DNA from: Takakia lepidozioides
Lineage: Eukaryota > Streptophyta > Takakiopsida > Takakiales > Takakiaceae
Length of the DNA: 60,000 nucleotides
Direction: 5' to 3'
Assembly: GCA_030704615.1 (NCBI GenBank)
Contig: CM060732.1
Coordinates: forward strand, 26,600,001-26,660,000
In this document: piece by piece, positions 31,125 through 41,528 of the stretch
Layout: each line of letters begins with the position of its first letter
Numbering within the stretch: position 1 is the stretch's first letter
Program-made: the position numbers and the translations under genes
Notes under the pieces: generated by a model
The model's input: only the letters and a program-made list of their open reading frames with translations
What the model was told of the DNA's origin: nothing
The model's database searches: none

Positions 31125-33990
31125 GAATGTGGGGTCAGAGAGTTTGTCCGGTTTGGGGAAGCTCCACATGTCCCTGGTACTTTGGGAACCATACCGGGTC
31201 TGTCCAACCACCCAGCATATTCGTAAGCGCCAAACACCACAAAAGGAGTTGTTGCCACCACAAGTTGGTTAAGAATGTATCATCTTTTCTGTTGCATCCA
31301 CACAGGATGTGGCTAGACGATGGAGCTTCTCCAATGTCATCGTGGGCTTCAGAGCGCGAGAGTAGTGCTTCCCCACCTCCACCAGAAAAAGTCGGCACCA
31401 AGGGCGGGATCAGCTATGGCCACGTACTTTACCATCCGCGACTTGTACTTTATGCGGGCCCTCACCTCCGCAGCTTTGACATACGATTCGAGTTCCGGGA
31501 GGGTTGGATTCTTCTCCTCTGACTCCATGTAGAACCTCCGCGCATGTGCCAAATCCTGTTGTATTTTCGTCTGTCAAGAATGCGCACATAAGATTAGAGA
31601 TCTTGCTCAACACAATTTCTTCTATTGGGGGAGGAGAGACAGATTAGCTCAACAAAACGGTCAGGAGCTTTACCCGAAATATGTAGTCCACCATGGCGTT
31701 GACGCTCAGCCTATACCAGGTTCTGTCTGCCTTTGCCTCCGACTTGCACAGGAGGTTGGCACTGAGGGAATTGGCAAACTCTTGCACCCCCTGCTTCCCG
31801 ACATCCTTCACTCGGAAGAGCATATGGGACAAGTTGGTGGCAATGAAGGCATTCTCAGTCACCCTGCAATGCCACATTTCCATCAAACAATACTGAAATG
31901 GGAATTTTCATCATATATGAGGATTCGCAATGAAATGACTTCCAAATTCAAAGTCCAAAAGCGAGAGGGGTTGTAGCTTACGAGTTGATGTCGGCCATTG
32001 CAGCTTTGAGAAGACTGCGATCTTTGGGCCCGCAACCTTCAGCACAACACAATCCACGGCGAAATGCCAATCGAGGTCGTTGGGGTGGGCTTCGGCTATG
32101 TGCTCCATCCATGCCAGGAGGCGATGATTGCCGTCCCACACGTAGAACATCTTACCGGACAAGTGCTGGAAAAGAGGATCACTAGCAATCGATCTCTCGA
32201 ACTCCTCATTTCGTCTTTGCCAATGGGGACCCCATTTGTCCACCTCATCGGAAGTGTGGGCACGGGAAGCTCCGTGGTCGTTCTCAATGGAAACGTAAAA
32301 CGCGGCAGACCCCATTCGATATCCATCCCGGAAAGAGAATTTCAGCTTGTCGATATCGCCTGGGAGGGCAGGTCTCACCACCTGCAATGACACCAAGCAG
32401 CAAAGGGGAATTCGAAGCTTGGCCGGGTACACCATGCCCCCCAACACCCTGCCAATGTTGCTGTGGGTTGCCTCCAACATCTTGGCAGCGGCCAACTTCA
32501 TATCCGCCTCAGACATGACGTCTGCTGCAGAGGGGTTTTTCGGCAGCCCACCAGGACCGCCAAATCCAGCCTGTATGCTCCGGGTTTGGGGCCTGGGGAT
32601 GTCCGGGAGGATGTCATCCTGTCGTCCTCCTCAACATGGTCAGCCACCTGCAAAACCACCTCCAGCACTCTCCCCGTCTCTACTGCCCTCTCCCTGGCTT
32701 CACCTCGAACTTGCACAATCCGTGCTCTTTCTGGTGTTCTTTCCTCTCCTCCACTCTCCACCGTATGGGTAATTGCGGGGGCTGCTCTTGCCCGCGATGG
32801 TCTAACCGGTGTGTTACTGCCTCTCTGTGGTGTCTTGGAGGGATCCACCGTCTCTGTGCGTCCCTCGCTTACATTGGCATCTGTCATTTGGGCACCCCTG
32901 GCCTCTTCAGTGGCCTTTTCTCTTTCCTCCTGGCTAGCATTCTATCTTGCCTGTTCTTTTGCCCTCTCTTTTGCCCTCTCACGGGCTTTCTGTTTCTTAC
33001 TAGGGCTAGCAGCAGGGGAGCCCTCCAGGACGACCACCTTTGATTGAGGCGAACTGACACCCTCGCGCGCACTGCTCACTCCCCCCTCCGCAGCCCGTGA
33101 CGGCTCTCTCGCCGAGGATTGCATGTGCTTAGCTTTCTTCTTTTTCTTTGCGTGGGCGGGCCCTACTGCATGTGCATGAACAACCTCCATTGCCGGATCT
33201 GCTGTCCTCATGTCCTCACGCCCTTCACCTGCCATGCCGCCTGCACCAACCTCCCCAATGCCTATTCTGCCGTACTCTCGTTGCAAGTCCTCCCGTCCAC
33301 CAACAAAAGGTTGAAGTTTGCCCTCTCGCCCCAAGTTGGGCGATTCAAACATGCGATGAGTTGGAGCTGTCGATGATACCACCAGCGTGCCGGGCTCGTC
33401 GTCACTCTGTCATTCCCAAAAATCGTGAAAACCAACATCGGTGCAAAAACCAGCACCGCAATGAGCAGCGCAACCACCATAGCAACAATCGTGTAACAAA
33501 AATGAAAACATAACAAGTTTAGGAAGTATGGAGAGCCATGCACAACAATGAAAACATATGCAACAATTGCCTGAGAATGACATGCACAAGCAGCCTTCTC
33601 CACAGCTGCCGGATTTGCACACGCATTGCAAACAATGTAAGGTTCACTCAACTATCTAAAGTTCACTCATCCAGCGAAGCCAGGATGAAGATGCAAAAAC
33701 AAAGCGAGGCAACAAAGCGAAAGCAAAAAAGAAATCGAACAAAGCGAAAGCAGAAGTGGCTTGCCTGAGAGTACTCGGCTTCAGTTGACGCGGGTTGTGA
33801 GCAAGACACTGGAATCTCTTGCTGGAGCTTCAGTTTGGCCATGTGAGAGATTGGCCGTCGTCCGTAGTACAGAGCTTTCAACTTCCGCCGCGGTCTGGAT
33901 GTGAGGTCTCTCTCAGGAGAGCCACGCCCTTCAGGCGGCATAAGTCCCAGCCAAAATGGAAAAAGATCTCCGTTTTTGGGGTACATGCCT
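31125..33990 (-). pseudogene. ParB/Srx-like domain gene, most complete copy
   Basis: Multi-exon on the minus strand. Exon a (33,986-33,776) starts MYPKNGDLFPFW and ends AEYSQ, with a GC or weak donor. Exon b starts after ACAG near 33,404 (SDDEPGTLVVSSTAPTH) and holds a long charged linker (KKKKKAKH, ERAKERAKEQAR) with frame changes near 32,900. It then has the folded part: SEADMKLAAAKMLEATHSN, SFRDGYRMGSAAFYVS, KMFYVWDGNHRLLAWMEHI and WHFAVDCVVLKVAG, ending at a GTAAGC donor near 31,979. Later exons read VTENAFIATNLSHMLFRV (acceptor 31,865), IQQDLAHARRFYMESEEK (acceptor about 31,573) and TLEKLHRLATSCVDATEK. The WDGNHRLLAWMEH segment matches the ParB/sulfiredoxin nucleotide-binding motif. Partner or catalytic function is unknown. 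Bacterial relatives are often joined to DNA methyltransferases. Confidence 0.65.
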
Positions 33991-34114
33991 CGAATAGCAT
34001 GTTAAGCCAAGATTAGCATGAGATTTAGGGTACGTATCCAGGAAGCCATGTGTCGCCAGCCCGAATGAAAACCGACGGCGGTGGACATTTATTGCCCAAC
34101 TGCGCAATTAAATG

Positions 34115-34447
34115 TCGGATGAAGCCCTCCATGTCGGATGAAAATCGACGGAACTCGGCCCGGAATTTCCAACGTAGAGGTAATTCGGAGCGCTGCGGGA
34201 TGGAAATCCGGCGCCGGATTTCCATCCTGCAAGTAATTCGGAGCGCAGCAGGATGGAAATTCAGCGCCGAATTTCCATCCTGAGGGGTAGGGCGGCACGC
34301 GAAATTTCCCTCAAGCAGGTAATTCGGAGGCGGATGGATGGAAATCCGGCGCCGAATTTCCATCCTGCAGGCAATTCGAATCCCTGCTGGATGGAAATCC
34401 GGTGCCGAATTTCCATCCAGCAGATAAGTGGAATCCCGGATGGATGG
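34115..34447. repeat. 53-bp array of perfect or near-perfect palindromes
   Basis: The word ggatggaaat occurs at 34,198, 34,251, 34,336, 34,389 and 34,442 (53-bp steps, one 85-bp step). In the first unit it opens a 30-bp perfect palindrome (34,198-34,227) centred on GGCGCC. Later units carry one or two mismatches. Units are joined by taattcggagcgc-like spacers. The array runs straight into a truncated protease ORF at about 34,447. Confidence 0.9.
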
Positions 34448-34775
34448 AAATCTGTCACACTCCTTCATGACACAGGCAACGGCACGAAAGCTGGGGCTCC
34501 CGACAAGTGACGTGGGGGCCTCTATTGAGGTGAGTTATGCCAAAGGAGAACCACAATTGGCGACGAGGTTGGCGTTCGATGTTCCTCTTCAACTGGGGAG
34601 TTGGGAGGGACGTGAGAACTTCACCATTTGTGAGATCGATGGAGTGGATCTCATTTTGGGGATGACCTTTTTGAGCAAATCCGGAGCAGTCATAGATGGC
34701 CGCAAGAGAGTAGTCACGCTGCCGTGTGGGAATGGTGGCGAATTTTATGAGTGTCGGAAATGCCCAAACCCGTAG
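34448..34775 (+). pseudogene. Retropepsin remainder
   Basis: From HSFMTQATARKLGLPTS through YAKGEPQLATRLAFDVPLQ to ICEIDGVDLILGMTFLSKSGAVID. The IDGVDLILGMTFL segment is the typical second hydrophobic-Gly motif of chromoviral proteases. The catalytic Asp is lost at the junction with the palindromic array, so the protease is dead. Confidence 0.75.
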
Positions 34776-35848
34776 GAGGGCGAATAAACCTTCTGTCAAC
34801 AAGGGAGTGGGCCGTGGAGGAGCCACACGAGCCCCAGTTTTTGCTTTACGTAAGACAAGTGAAGGGAGAAGGCGATAGGGAGCCGAGCCCAGATTGGATC
34901 AAGGGGATCTTGGAGAAATACCAAGATGTGAAGCCGGAGGATTTACCAAGCGGCTTGCCACCGCAAAGAGGAGTTGACCACAAGATTGAGGTGATACCGG
35001 GATCGGAGCCGCCTACCAAGGCGCCCTACCGGTTGAGCCACAGAGAGTTGGTCGAGCTGAAGACTCAGCTCAGGGATCTAATGTCGAAAGGGTACATCCG
35101 GCCGAGTAAGTCACCTTACGGAGCCCCGGTGCTACTCGCAGACAAGAAGGATGGGACGCTGCGGATGTGTGTCGATTACAGGGCTCTGAATAAGGTGACT
35201 ATAAAAAACCGGTACCCTTTGCCAAAGATCGACAACCTTTTCGATCGGTTGGCAAGAGCAAAGTATTTCAGCTGGATCAATTTGCGCTCCAGCTATCATC
35301 AAATTCGAGTGGCGGAAGGAGATGAGGAAAAGACTGCGTGCAGGACAAGATATGGTTCATATGAGTTCTTGGTGATGCCTTTTGGGCTCACCAACGTACC
35401 CGCGACCTTTAGCACGCTAATGAACAGCCTTTTCCAGGAGTGGTTGGATGACTTTGTGATCGTGTACATCGACGACATCTTGGTGTACTTGAAAACAAAT
35501 GAGGAGCACCTGGAGCACCTCAAAAGGGTGTTCCAAAAATTGCGGGAAAGGAAGCTGTATGCCAAAGTTTCAAAGTGCGAATTCGGGGTCACAAAAGTGG
35601 AGTTCCTGGGGCATGTGATTACACATGATGGGATCAAAATGGATGACAGAAAGGTGAGAGCGATCTTGGATTGGGAACCCCCAACTTCGGTCCCGGGAGT
35701 GCGATCCTTCCTGGGACTCGCTTCCTATTACCGGAAGTATGTGAGAAATTTCGCCAAGATCGCGGGGCCGCTGTCAGACCTCCTGTGTAAGTCCAAAGTC
35801 TGGGTATGGAACACCTTCTGTGGCCAAGCTTTTGCCGAGTTGAAGTAG
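34751..35848 (+). CDS. pol: Chromoviral reverse transcriptase
   Basis: A 365-codon frame with every RT landmark: [96 protein letters not shown], catalytic [25 protein letters not shown] and [21 protein letters not shown]. It ends at TAG after FAELK, in phase with the RNase H that follows, so this stop is a nonsense mutation. Best-preserved pol domain in the window. Confidence 0.92.
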   Translation: MSEMPKPVGGRINLLSTREWAVEEPHEPQFLLYVRQVKGEGDREPSPDWIKGILEKYQDVKPEDLPSGLPPQRGVDHKIEVIPGSEPPTKAPYRLSHRELVELKTQLRDLMSKGYIRPSKSPYGAPVLLADKKDGTLRMCVDYRALNKVTIKNRYPLPKIDNLFDRLARAKYFSWINLRSSYHQIRVAEGDEEKTACRTRYGSYEFLVMPFGLTNVPATFSTLMNSLFQEWLDDFVIVYIDDILVYLKTNEEHLEHLKRVFQKLRERKLYAKVSKCEFGVTKVEFLGHVITHDGIKMDDRKVRAILDWEPPTSVPGVRSFLGLASYYRKYVRNFAKIAGPLSDLLCKSKVWVWNTFCGQAFAELK

Positions 35849-36449
35849 CGGATGGCGGAAGCTTCAGTTCTTAAAATCCCGGAGTTCGACCGTCCATTTG
35901 AGATTCATACGGATGCGTCGGACTTTGCAATTGGGGGTGTGCTTATGCAGGATGGACGTCCAGTGGCTTACGAAAGTAAGAAACTGAATGAAGTGGAGCG
36001 AAGCTGGCCTTACGCACGAGAAAGAAATGAAGGCGGTAGTGCATTGCCTTGAGCTTTGGCGCCACTATGTTGGTTCTAACCCGGTCAAGGTGTTCACGGA
36101 CAATGTCACGGTGAAGTATTTTGCCACGCAGCCTAAGTTGTCCCCAAAACAACTTAGGTGGCAAGACACTTTGGCGGCGTTTGACGTGGATATCAAGTAC
36201 AAATCGAGACGGGGCAATGTGGTGGCCGATGCTTTAAGTATAAAGCATCGGCTCATGTTGGTGTACAAGGGCGAGACGATGCTCCAAAGGAAGATCCGGA
36301 AGGCTTACCGGAAGGATGAGATGGCGAGGTGCGTGATGGGGGACTTAAGGATGGGGGTTAAATCGCATTCCACTTGCAAAATGGATTGCTCCAGTACAAG
36401 CAAAAGCGTCTCTACCTGCCGAAGGGAGGGATCAGAGATAGTCTCTTGA
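35849..36449 (+). pseudogene. pol: Chromoviral RNase H and linker
   Basis: FEIHTDASDFAIGGVLMQDGRPVAYESKKLN opens RNase H (frame 35,852-36,052). A frameshift near 36,020 moves the continuation (HYVGSNPVKVFTDNVTVKYF, SRRGNVVADALS) to 35,988-36,449. The first catalytic Asp is present in HTDAS. Confidence 0.8.
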
Positions 36450-37439
36450 GAGAATGCCATGATGGTCCACTTGCGGGCCACGGCGGAGCCAAGCGCACCG
36501 CGGCACTCTTGAAGAAAGAGTATTTCTGGACCAAATTGAGGGAGGAGGCCGAGGAGTATGTCAAGACATGCACCACATGCCAGCAAAACCGGAGCAAGTA
36601 CAAAAAGCAAGCAGGACTGTTACAACCCTTGCCGATTCTAGAGGGGTCTTGGGAATCTGTCTCGATGGATTTCATGACTGCTATGCCGCTGTCAAAAGGA
36701 TTCGATGCAATCATGGTGGTGGTGGATAGGTTCAGTAAAATGGGCCATTTCATTCCCACCAAGGAGACGACAACGGCATAAGAGACGGGGCGACTTTACT
36801 TCGCCCACGTCTTCAAGCATCATGGACTCCCGAAGGATATTGTCTCGGACCGTGATCCAAAGTTTACAAGTAAATTTTGGAGGGAACTTTGGAAGAAATG
36901 GGGACGAGGCTCAAGATGAGCACCGCGTTCCGCCCTACGACGACCAAACGGAAAGGGTGAACTTCGTGGTGAAGCAGATCTTGCAGAATTATGTGTCGGC
37001 AGACCATTCGGATTGGGTGGAGCACTTGGAGTTTTGTTATAATAACACAAAACACTCCGCAACGGGAGTTTCCCCTTTCGTATTGGTCTATGGAAAAGCA
37101 CCTCTGGTGCCGACAAGTTGGGCCGCCTAAGACGTTGAGGAACCGGCAACAGCAACGGTGCTGGAAGAACGCGAGCGTTTGTTGAAGCTCGCAAAGTACA
37201 ACATTGCCAAACGGTATGAACGACAGACGAATCGGAAGCGGAGGGAAGTTAAGTTTGAGGCAAGCACGGAGGACATCAAGAATTTTCGACTACCTCCGGA
37301 AGTGAATCCGAAGTTTGTACCTCCGTATACGGGACCCTTTCGCATCCGGAAGCTTATGAATGAGGATGTGTATGAATTGGAGCTGCCGGCAAACAACAAG
37401 GTGCATCCGGTATTCCACGTCTCCCTTTTGAAGCCTTAA
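36374..37439 (+). pseudogene. pol: Chromoviral integrase
   Basis: The zinc domain has ECHDGPLAGHGGAKRTAALL and CTTCQQN. The core keeps Asp in VSMDFMTAMP, Asp in [14 protein letters not shown] and Glu in DDQTERVNFVVKQ. A stop at 36,779-36,781 and a frameshift near 36,925 split it. The C-terminal SH3-like part reads [42 protein letters not shown] (37,158-37,439), whose ending is a hallmark of this lineage. Confidence 0.82.
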
Positions 37440-37472
37440 TTCAAAGATGAAGCGCGTCCAAATCGGCATCAA

Positions 37473-37700
37473 GTGTTGTGTCCGCCACCTGTGCTGTTGG
37501 ATTATAAAAATGAACCTGAGTACGAGGTGGAGGCAATGTTTAAGTCGAGGAGGTTCCAGAATCGAGAAACGGAGTATCTCGTGAAATGGAAGGGCTATCA
37601 TCATGTGGAGGCATCTTGGGTGCGTGCCTTAGAAATGGGAAACGCATCCGAGGCGGTTGCAGCTTTCAAAGGGCGACCTCAAAAGCGGAAGAAGCGTTGA
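37473..37700 (+). CDS. Chromodomain at the integrase C-terminus
   Basis: Contains EYEVEAMFKSRRFQNRETEYLVKWKG..EASWV, the three-strand plus helix core of a chromodomain, with aromatic positions in YEVE, YLVKWKG and SWV. It ends in a basic tail (RPQKRKKR) and TGA. In chromoviruses it steers integration to chromatin with particular histone marks. It lies one frameshift downstream of the integrase (stop after LLKP at 37,437-37,439). Confidence 0.88.
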   Translation: MLCPPPVLLDYKNEPEYEVEAMFKSRRFQNRETEYLVKWKGYHHVEASWVRALEMGNASEAVAAFKGRPQKRKKR

Positions 37701-38904
37701 TGGGGACATCAACCTTGGATCATGAGGGAGGAAATGCATGTTTAGCCCGGCTTAGCTAGCTCAGGAATCCGATTGCAAAAACTTGTATTGTACAAATTTT
37801 ATTATAAATGAAATGGTTTCCAAATGTTGTGCTTCCTATTTTGTTCGGAATGATGATGCATGATATGGTTGACTAGTGTGTAAAATGCATGCTAGCTTAC
37901 AAAAGTGGGAGAGGTAAATTGGATTAATTGTATGTTTGCGTAGTGCCGAAATCGGGTGACTCCCATCCAAGAGGCAATGAAACTTGCGCCTTCTTTGGGA
38001 GTTTACGTGCTCGTGCACACCTGGCGTGTGTGCGTACTATAACTGCGCTACCGAGGGGGTTGCTTTGTAGTGCGGGCTAACGCGGAAGCTACGTGCTTCC
38101 GTTCACGTACTATAATTGTGTAGCCTCAGGACGAAGTCGTAGTGCGGCTTCGGCGTGTTCCCGTACCTCAGGCCAACATTCCAAGGCGGACCCAATTGTA
38201 GTGATTGGAGCGCACAGTTAGTTCAAGGTTATCTTTCCTAGTCAAAAATGGGTTCAAGCTGAACCCTTGCTCAAGGTGATGCCAAAAACGGCATCATGAG
38301 CGGTCGCAAGCAATGTTGTTGCAGTAAGGCGATTCGATCCTCGAGGAGGATCGTTCCTTGGCCTTGAAGTGGGCCAAGAAGAGTGCACTGGGAGGAGCTT
38401 GAGAAGCTCCACCCTTGGCCGAGACTTGGAGGAAGTCGGCCGAACTAGCTAGTGGAGAGTAGAGTCAAGTGGGGGTTTGGTTCTTTGCCATGGGACGCCA
38501 TGGTATGGAAACAAAGTCCTTGATGTGGGACGCCACAACTTGGATGTTCGATTCTACAAAAATGGACAAGTCGATGAGGACATCGACTCCCTGTTGGTAG
38601 GGGTGTGTGTCGAGGCCCTGTGCCTTGAGGGCAGGGGGTCGAGACGCAGGAGGGGCTGCCCCGGTGGTGGGGGCAGTGACAGCGATAGGTATGGGGGGAT
38701 GAAGCACCCTTGAGTGCCCAAGGCACTCAAGGAGGCGGAGGCGCTCACTAGGTGGAGCCCCACACACCGGGTTGCGGTGGGGGTGGCTCCACAAGGGGTG
38801 GTGGTAGCTTAGTGGGATTTAGTGGGGGTGGCTTTGGGTCTCACCATGAGGCGGAGACCTTGTGGTGGGAGTCGTGGGGAGTCTTGGGACTCATCACGGT
38901 CCCT
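37701..38904. other. Probable chromovirus 3' LTR remnant and unassigned DNA
   Basis: Repeated motifs cgtactataa(c/t)tg (38,032 and 38,105) and gtagtgcgg suggest LTR or tandem regulatory sequence. Without a second copy the limits are unknown. No gene was found. The minus-strand frames at 38,445-38,794 are low-complexity by-products of G-rich sequence. Confidence 0.4.
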
Positions 38905-39968
38905 CTAATATCCTGAAATGCAAGGACTTGAAAGGAAGGCATCGCGTATGTACCTGTACAGAAGGCACATTGCTGCTTTGTCCGCGTTCGGCTGGTCGGT
39001 GAACTTGTGGCTCCGGCGGGCATGGGGTATCTCCCGAAAGATTATGTCGGTTTTGTACAGCAGGAAGTACCTCGTCACATAGTCGCGTAGGCTCTCTGCT
39101 GCAGGAGAAATCTCCATCTTGAACTGATGTGCTTGTGTGTCCAGCTACTCTTGCGCATTCGTCGTCACCTGTGGAGATTCTCCATCAGATCGCTTTCCTG
39201 AAAAAATACAATGAATCCACCCCCTACAAGAGTAGAAGCGCCAAACGAAGCGTGGGGAAGTACCTGAAACCACCATGTCATGTGGTTCATCCACATGTCG
39301 AATGTGGGTCAGACAGTTTGTCCGGTTTGGGGAAATTCCACATGTCCCTTGTACTTTGGGAACAATTCTAGATTTGGAGCCACCGGGTCTGTCCAACCAC
39401 CCAGCATATTCGTAAGCGCCAAACCCACAAAAACGAGTTGTTGCCACCACAATTTGGTTAAGAAATGTATCACCTTTTCTGTTGCATCCACACAGGATGT
39501 GGCTAGACGATGGAGCTTCTCCAATGTCATCATGGGCATCAGAGCGCGGGAGTAGTGCTTCCCCACCTCCACCAGTCGGCACCAAGGGCGGGATCAGCTA
39601 TGGCCACGTACTTTACCATCCGCGACTTGTACTTTATGCGGGCCCTGGCCTCCGCAGCTTACGATTCGAGTGTCGGGAGGGTTAGATTCTTCTCCTCTGA
39701 CTCCATGTAGAACCTCCGCGCATGTGCCAAATCCTGCTGAATTTTCGTTCGTCGTCAAGAATGTGCACATAAGATTAGAGATCCTGCTCAACACTTTTTC
39801 TTCTATTGGGGAGGAGACAGATTAGCTCAACAAAATGTCAGGAGCTTTATCCGAAATATGTAGTCCACCATGGCGTCCATGCTCAGCCTATACCAGGTTC
39901 TGTTTGCCTTTGCCTCCGACTTGCGCAGGAGGTCGGCACTGAGCGAATTGACAAACTCTTGCACCCCC
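38905..39968 (-). pseudogene. ParB/Srx-like family, downstream exons, cut by LTR
   Basis: The plus strand is colinear with the left part of the fuller copy: sequence up to CCCCC (39,964-39,968) equals that up to 31,791. The minus strand reads LSADLLRKSEAKANRTWYRLS, then IQQDLAHARRF-like sequence, MTLEKLHRLATSCVDATEK with LALTNMLGGWTDPV, MNHMTWWFQ at a GTACTT donor (39,261), and KMEISPAAESLRDYVTRYF to LLYR. A final short exon ends RILEGP and TGA near 38,895. It joins head to tail with 25,369-26,160 to rebuild one gene copy interrupted by the retrotransposon. Confidence 0.75.
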
Positions 39969-40918
39969 TGTTAGAGGACCGTCTGGGACTTAGACACTTA
40001 TACGGGATCTGTGGGGTACCCTTAATTTTTGCACAGACTGAGACCAACATGAGCCTTAGGGGTGACAGCAGCGCACTTTAGGGGGGGTTACACAGCCCGT
40101 CACAGCCAACACAACCCGTCACAGTCCGACACAGCCGACACAGCCAGACACAGTCAACACAGTTCGTCAAACACAGTCGTCACACACCGACACACCACCC
40201 ATCACACAAGCACACAGCCAAACACAGTCGCACAGCCAGTCACAGCCCGACACACAGCCGGTCCCCAGCCGTTCACAGTTTCACACAGCCAGTCACGCTT
40301 GACACAGCTGTCACGACCATAGGGAACGGATAGCAGAACAGGGAATGACTGTGGGGAACAACACCTGCGAAGGGAACATGTTAGTTCACGGATGACGGTT
40401 AGTGAGGGAAACGGTTAGAACAACGGGTAGGAAGATAAAGCTAGGAGCAAGGACTGGAAAATGATCAATTCTTGGATCACTTCTTGGGGGAACCACTGCT
40501 GGAAGGAGTGGGAGGAGCACTTCTTGGGGAAGACTTCGGACATCACTGGGGGAAAGGAGGAGAGAGCGTATCTCTGAGCAGAAAGAGGGAGAGCACGGAG
40601 CAGGAGGAGGATCTGTTGATGCTTAATGAATGCAGGCAGTAGAATTGTAATGTAGAGCAGATTAGAGACTCCATGGCTTCAGCCTGATACTTGATAGATA
40701 TTAATCTGATACACACTTCATACTCACACTGTGTAGAGAGATCTGAGTGAAACTGTGGAATGAATGGATGAGTTGATGGAATCCGATAGATTGATGAAGC
40801 AAACTGAGATCAGCTCGAGTCTGTGAGTGCCAAGTTCGAGTTAGTTGTAGCACTTGTGTTTTCAGATCATGAAAAGCCTCGGATAGCGAAGGGATGGGTG
40901 AGTAAAAGCCGCGCGACA
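39969..40918 (+). repeat. 5' LTR of the Athila-like element (950 bp)
   Basis: Starts TGTTAGAGGAC right after CCCCC and ends GCGCGACA. It matches 24,386-25,363 over most of its length. It contains an expanded (CACAGNC)n tract at 40,088-40,310. The primer-binding site lies two bases downstream. Confidence 0.9.
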
Positions 40919-40920
40919 TT

Positions 40921-40937
40921 TGGCGACCATACTGGGG
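40921..40937 (+). other. Primer-binding site
   Basis: TGGCGACCATACTGGGG begins two bases after the LTR end. Its form (TTTGGCG...CTGGGGAAA) resembles the PBS of plant Tat/Athila elements. The matching tRNA was not determined. Confidence 0.75.
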
Positions 40938-40976
40938 AAACCTGGGTCATGAACAACCAGATGTGACAGGCATCTG

Positions 40977-41528
40977 GTGGGATCAGGTGGTTGGAGAATT
41001 AAAGAATTTGATGTGAATCAAATTCCTTTTGAAACTAAGAAGGAAAGATTGTCCAAACGATTCTTCCAGAGGTTTTTGGAATTGCCAGACGGTTGTAAAG
41101 AAAACATTCTTAAGAAAGTGCATGATGCTGACCCTGAGTGGGGTCTGGAGAAAGGAGTGATAAAGATTTATCAGGTGGCCTGTAGAGGAAGAGCACGTTG
41201 GTTACCAACATTGGTTTATGTGATAGCATTGCTATCCATTAAGCGAGTAGAGTTTGAAGGCTGGGAGGAAAGAAAGGTGAATGTTTATACTCATATGCAT
41301 GAAGAGCTTGTACTGGTAAAGAATTGGATTCCAAAGGATATTTTGTGGATCAAACTCACACCAAGAACAGCTTTCCAGACTTGTTTGCCATATGGTTATA
41401 TGGTAACGGAGATTTCAAGTATAGCCAAGGGTGCATTGAAGCTTGAAAGAAACCCAGGCATATACGAGAGATATTACAGAGATATTACAGAAGAGAGTTT
41501 TGGTTATTGCCACATTAAAAAGAAATGA
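40977..41528 (+). CDS. Extra ORF between PBS and gag, unknown
   Basis: A 183-codon open frame about 40 bp after the primer site. Segments such as FFQRFLELPDGCKENILKKV, WLPTLVYVIALLSIKRVEFEGWEERKVNVYTHM and KALKL-like basic repeats suggest a folded, mostly helical protein with no signal peptide. It has no zinc knuckle and is not the usual gag domain, which begins later (42,370). I do not recognise it. It could be an N-terminal gag (matrix-like) region separated by frameshift, or a separate accessory ORF. Confidence 0.55.
   Translation: MGSGGWRIKEFDVNQIPFETKKERLSKRFFQRFLELPDGCKENILKKVHDADPEWGLEKGVIKIYQVACRGRARWLPTLVYVIALLSIKRVEFEGWEERKVNVYTHMHEELVLVKNWIPKDILWIKLTPRTAFQTCLPYGYMVTEISSIAKGALKLERNPGIYERYYRDITEESFGYCHIKKK

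Larger units (their letters stand above)
34448..37700 (+). mobile_element. Chromovirus (Ty3/gypsy with chromodomain), 5'-truncated
   Basis: Protease, RT, RNase H, integrase and a C-terminal chromodomain lie in order. No gag or 5' LTR is present. The left end cuts the protease exactly at its active-site loop (the SHSFMTQATARKLGL part remains, the preceding D-S-G is gone) and adjoins the 53-bp array. Stops at 35,846 and 36,780 and frameshifts near 36,040, 36,340, 36,925 and 37,440 make it defective. A purine-rich gagggaggaaa near 37,723 followed by TGCATG may mark the start of a 3' LTR. Confidence 0.85.

Noticed and set aside
38445-38794. Overlapping Pro/His-rich ORFs on the minus strand
   Set aside because: Low-complexity readings of G-rich DNA with no conserved feature.
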